27,345 nt of DNA, from assembly GCA_034434335.1 (NCBI GenBank), contig DAOTZS010000076.1, positions 1 through 27,345 on the forward strand, read 5' to 3'. Positions 24,574-27,345 of this stretch are shown here, piece after piece. A program made the position numbers and the translations under genes. The notes under the pieces are model-generated. The model worked only from the letters and a program-made list of their open reading frames with translations. It was not told the DNA's origin and did not search any database. Numbering within the stretch: position 1 is the first letter of the stretch; each line of letters opens with the position of its first letter. This DNA comes from DAOTZS01 sp034434335 (GTDB lineage: Bacteria > Chloroflexota > Anaerolineae > CG2-30-64-16).

Positions 24574-25451
24574 CCCAAGAGGAAGGGAGCGGCTGCCAGA
24601 GGACACGGTGGAAATTCGGCGCCCACTGTTTCCTCTTCACCGAGCGCTGGTCCGATGCCAGCCTCCACCTGCTGGACACCGCCCGCGAGCTTGGCCTGGA
24701 TTGTCTGGAGATCGCGGTCGGTGATGATGTTAATTTCACGCCCCGGCTGACGCGACGCCGCGCGGAGGCACTGGGTCTGGAACTGGTCCTCAGCCCCGGT
24801 GGTTTGTGGCCTGAGGCATGTGACCTTTCGGCGGACGACCCGGCGGATCGGGCGCGCGGGTTGGCGTGGCACAAGCAACAGGTAGACCTGGCGGCTGAAG
24901 TCGGGGCTGTGGCCTACACAGGCGCGCTCTACGGGCATCCAGGGACGGTCAAACGTCGTCGCCCCCCGGCCGATGAGTACCCGCGCACGGCCGAGGGACT
25001 GCACCAACTGGCCGAGTATGCTGGCCGTCAGGGCATTCTGCTGGCATTGGAACCAATGAGCCGCTTCCGCACCCACCTTGTCAACACCCCGGCTCAAATC
25101 ATGCACCTGATTGCCCTCGCCGATCATCCAAACCTGCGTGTGTTGCTAGACACCTTCCACATGATCACCGAGGTGCGCAATTATGCGGAGGCTATCTGGA
25201 CGGTGGGCAAGCGGCTGTGGGGGCTGCACGCCTGCGAGAGTGACCGTGGAGTGCCCGGAGGAGGGCTGGTGCCGTGGGGGCAGGTGTTTGCCGCCTTGGA
25301 TGACATCGCTTTTTGTGGCTATCTGATCCTGGAGACCTATAACACGTCCTTAGGCGACTTTGCCTTTCGCCGAGGTATTTTTCAAGACCTCTGCCCCGAC
25401 GGCCGCGCGTTTGTGCGCCAGGGCCTGGCCTTCCTGCGCTCACAGAGGTGA
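24570..25451 (+). CDS. Sugar isomerase/epimerase, D-tagatose 3-epimerase type TIM barrel
   Basis: The 293-residue xylose-isomerase-like TIM barrel starts in the ATGA overlap with the upstream gene. Glu161 (LALEPM), Asp194 (LLDTFHM), His220 (GLHACESD) and Glu255 (LILETYN) have the same spacings (33, 26 and 35 residues) as the metal ligands of D-tagatose 3-epimerase, and His197 fits the usual DxxH pattern. The protein should bind a divalent metal and move protons in a keto-sugar or hydroxy-keto acid. It lacks a signal peptide. Within a serine-type operon the natural substrate may not be a free hexulose; relatives include hydroxypyruvate isomerase and erythrulose-phosphate isomerases. Hydroxypyruvate isomerase would link it to the aminotransferase and SerA steps, but this is inference. 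Confidence 0.87.
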   Translation: MTQEEGSGCQRTRWKFGAHCFLFTERWSDASLHLLDTARELGLDCLEIAVGDDVNFTPRLTRRRAEALGLELVLSPGGLWPEACDLSADDPADRARGLAWHKQQVDLAAEVGAVAYTGALYGHPGTVKRRRPPADEYPRTAEGLHQLAEYAGRQGILLALEPMSRFRTHLVNTPAQIMHLIALADHPNLRVLLDTFHMITEVRNYAEAIWTVGKRLWGLHACESDRGVPGGGLVPWGQVFAALDDIAFCGYLILETYNTSLGDFAFRRGIFQDLCPDGRAFVRQGLAFLRSQR

Positions 25452-25680
25452 ATGCTCTCGGCAGCGTAATCAGTGTGAGCCCACGACGATAGTTCCTGTC
25501 CGCCTGTGGTCAGCGCGGTTGTGGGTGGCTTTCAGATATGGGGCAAGCCCGGCGAGATAAAGAGCAATCTGTACGTCGGTGACAAGGCCTCGATCCAGCT
25601 CATTCTCGACGCAGATCCGGACACAGGCGAGACGTTGGTGTTGTTGATACTGTTGAGCTGAAGGAAGAGGTCCAGCGCGT
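25452..25680. other. Convergent intergenic region, unresolved short frames
   Basis: This 229-bp gap lies between the epimerase and the TgpA-like gene. A plus-strand frame from about 25479 to 25663 encodes VGGFQIWGKPGEIKSN and then VGDKASIQLILDADPD with GC-rich third positions, and a minus-strand frame (stop near 25470) encodes CVENELDRGLVTDVQ and then ALYLAGLAPYLKA. Each looks protein-like and neither has a ribosome site or a match I can name. One may be a gene remnant. Confidence 0.3.
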
Positions 25681-27345
25681 TCAGATGATGAGCCAGCGCC
25701 GCAGCCAGAGGCGACGCAAGGCGGCCCATAGACGCTTCCAGCTCCTTCTATCGCTCTCTGTAAGCTGAGCAACGTGGGTACCGTCGCCATATACGAGGGC
25801 TTCATAGGCCTGGGCCAGTTCCATCGCATCGGCTTTGACTACCTCGGCAGCGGGGCTCAAGCGCTGGCTGCGCGCTACGAGCTCCTCAGCGATGTCGGCC
25901 AGGGCAACCGCGTACTCGCGCGGGGTATCTGTCGGCTGAAGGGGCCGGCCCAGGCGCTGGCCCCACCGCGCGAGTACCGCGAACCAGTAGCCAGCTCCTT
26001 GGGCCACGTCAGGAAGTCCCCACCTCAGCGGCCAGCCCATCAGCCGCATGGCAAACCAGCACAGCAGCAGGCCGTTGACCAAAACCAGAAGACGCTGGGT
26101 GGTAGCCAGGCGCGCCGTCTGCGCGGCCTGGACAGCCGCCAGGTGGCGTAGCTCGGCCAGGCCGGCATCCAGGCTGACTCCCCCCGCTTCTTCCTCTGGG
26201 TAAAGACCAGCCATGGGCCAGGGCAGGTTCTCACGACCTGGCAATACCTGAGCCGGGGTGGGCTCGAAGGGGATCCACCCGTACTCCGGGAAGTAAAGCT
26301 CGGGCCAGGAGTGGGCATCCATTTCGGTAACCGTGTATAGATCGCCGCGACCGTCGTAAGAGCCTTGAGCATAGCCCACCGCCAGGCGAGCCGGGATGCC
26401 GTTCAGCCGGGACAGGACCACCATCGCCGTGGCAAAGTAATCGCAGTAGCCTCGGCGGAGCTCGAAAAGGAACCAGGAAACCACCTCCCGATCGGGGGGT
26501 GGAATGGGCACGTCTAGCGAATAGGGTATCTGGCGCAGGGCAGCTTCGATGGCCAACGCGCGCTCATAAGGGGTCTGTGCCCCGCGTGTGATCTCCGCCG
26601 CCAGGGCAGCCAGCTCAGCCGGCAGCTCTTCGGGCAGCTCGAGGTACAGCTCAGAGATGGCGCGGGGGTAGGTGGTCGGCGCCGCGCGCAACTGTTCGGG
26701 GGTGGCTGTAGTCACCTCAGCCAGGACGGTATAGCGGGTGGCGGCATCGGGCAGGCGCAGGGCGATCAGATCCCCAGGGGCGCGCTGGACCGCATGATAA
26801 GGCCGGTCAACCGAGATCGGCTCACCGGCCGCATAGACCACGGCGCGTGTAGCTGCCACCACCTCCACCGCGCTGAGCACGGGGTGTCTGGCAGCCATGG
26901 CCGGCTCGTCTGTCCAGGGCATGCCGGCCGCAAACCCTTGATCCAATGCGGCGGGCTCGTTCTCCCAGCCGTGCCCGTTGTAGCGGGCAAAGGTCTGACC
27001 TCGCCAGTAGAGCCGCTTGCCCGGCAGCGCGCCTCGCACTCGCACCCGTAGGGCAACCTCCTCGCGCAGCTCGGGACGCCCTCCTAACAGATGTGCTCGC
27101 GGCAGGCCACCGGCTGCCACGCCAGAGGCCGGTACCAGGGAGCGCCCAGGGCGTACGCCAGGGAAGCTTTGCTCCAGCCGATCCTCAAACGACTGATAAG
27201 GCTCTCTGAAAACGCGCCAGAAGGCGTCGGACACCGTACGCAGGGAAGGCAGCGGCAGGAAGGGCGCCAGCACCATCACAAGCCCGGCTATGGCCACACC
27301 CACCATCGCCACCTCCAGGCGGATCTCCGGCGAGTAATCCACCCC
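25681..27345 (-). CDS. TgpA-like membrane transglutaminase protein, N-terminus cut by window edge
   Basis: The frame is open to the right edge, so the visible 553 residues (numbered from a GTG at 27342) are the C-terminal part; the usual N-terminal membrane helices lie mostly outside. Hydrophobic residues 12-32 are probably the last of them. The extracytoplasmic transglutaminase-like core has Cys300 in RRGYCDYFATAMVVLSR, His344 in DAHSWPELYF and the acidic Glu360 in PFEPTP, where many relatives have Asp. A membrane helix follows at about 418-432, then a DUF4129-like cytoplasmic segment (TPREYAVALADIAEEL, YEALVYG). Such proteins commonly sit with MoxR ATPases and DUF58 proteins and are thought to act on cell-surface proteins or peptides; those partners would lie beyond the window. 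Confidence 0.9.
   Translation of the reverse strand, partial: GVDYSPEIRLEVAMVGVAIAGLVMVLAPFLPLPSLRTVSDAFWRVFREPYQSFEDRLEQSFPGVRPGRSLVPASGVAAGGLPRAHLLGGRPELREEVALRVRVRGALPGKRLYWRGQTFARYNGHGWENEPAALDQGFAAGMPWTDEPAMAARHPVLSAVEVVAATRAVVYAAGEPISVDRPYHAVQRAPGDLIALRLPDAATRYTVLAEVTTATPEQLRAAPTTYPRAISELYLELPEELPAELAALAAEITRGAQTPYERALAIEAALRQIPYSLDVPIPPPDREVVSWFLFELRRGYCDYFATAMVVLSRLNGIPARLAVGYAQGSYDGRGDLYTVTEMDAHSWPELYFPEYGWIPFEPTPAQVLPGRENLPWPMAGLYPEEEAGGVSLDAGLAELRHLAAVQAAQTARLATTQRLLVLVNGLLLCWFAMRLMGWPLRWGLPDVAQGAGYWFAVLARWGQRLGRPLQPTDTPREYAVALADIAEELVARSQRLSPAAEVVKADAMELAQAYEALVYGDGTHVAQLTESDRRSWKRLWAALRRLWLRRWLII

Overview
The window looks like a chromosomal segment of a GC-rich, free-living heterotroph, most probably a member of the Chloroflexota (Anaerolineae-like). 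Grounds for this are a twin-arginine/lipobox binding protein with a long Pro/Ala linker, LplB/YtcP-type sugar permeases, a regulator whose N-terminal domain I associate with Chloroflexota response regulators, and intergenic spaces packed with GC-rich palindromes. This placement is inference; no rRNA gene is present.

Region 1 (1-12456, minus strand) is one carbohydrate-uptake and degradation operon. Reading from its promoter near 12456: a lipoprotein solute-binding protein, two ABC permeases, a URO-D-superfamily protein broken by a frameshift, a 1323-codon multidomain GH2 glycosidase, a right-handed beta-helix (GH141-like) protein, and a second URO-D-superfamily protein that runs off the left edge. 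Neither hydrolase has a visible signal peptide, so the picture is import of an oligosaccharide followed by cytoplasmic cleavage. No transporter ATPase lies in the window. A 501-bp inverted-repeat element with an 8-bp target duplication sits between the last two genes.

Region 2 (12589-19207) is regulatory. It has a plus-strand pseudo-kinase/receiver protein with its own promoter, converging with a 62-bp overlap on a membrane hybrid histidine kinase; an arginine-deiminase/DDAH-like amidinotransferase-fold enzyme; tRNA-Cys with a near-consensus promoter and a terminator hairpin; and a second membrane histidine kinase.

Region 3 (19396-19775) holds tRNA-Leu(TAA) on the minus strand. A 185-bp MITE-like element with 12-bp terminal inverted repeats and an 8-bp target duplication has inserted between the tRNA and its apparent promoter. 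This is the most striking observation in the window.

Region 4 (19983-25451, plus strand) is a five-gene amino-acid operon with a strong promoter and a structured 5' leader: an alanine-glyoxylate/phosphoserine-type aminotransferase, phosphoglycerate dehydrogenase (serA), a DUF1015 protein, a D-cysteine desulfhydrase/ACC-deaminase-like PLP enzyme, and a tagatose-3-epimerase-type TIM barrel. No SerB-type phosphatase is seen.

Region 5 (25681-27345, minus strand) is the C-terminal part of a TgpA-like membrane transglutaminase protein, cut by the right edge.
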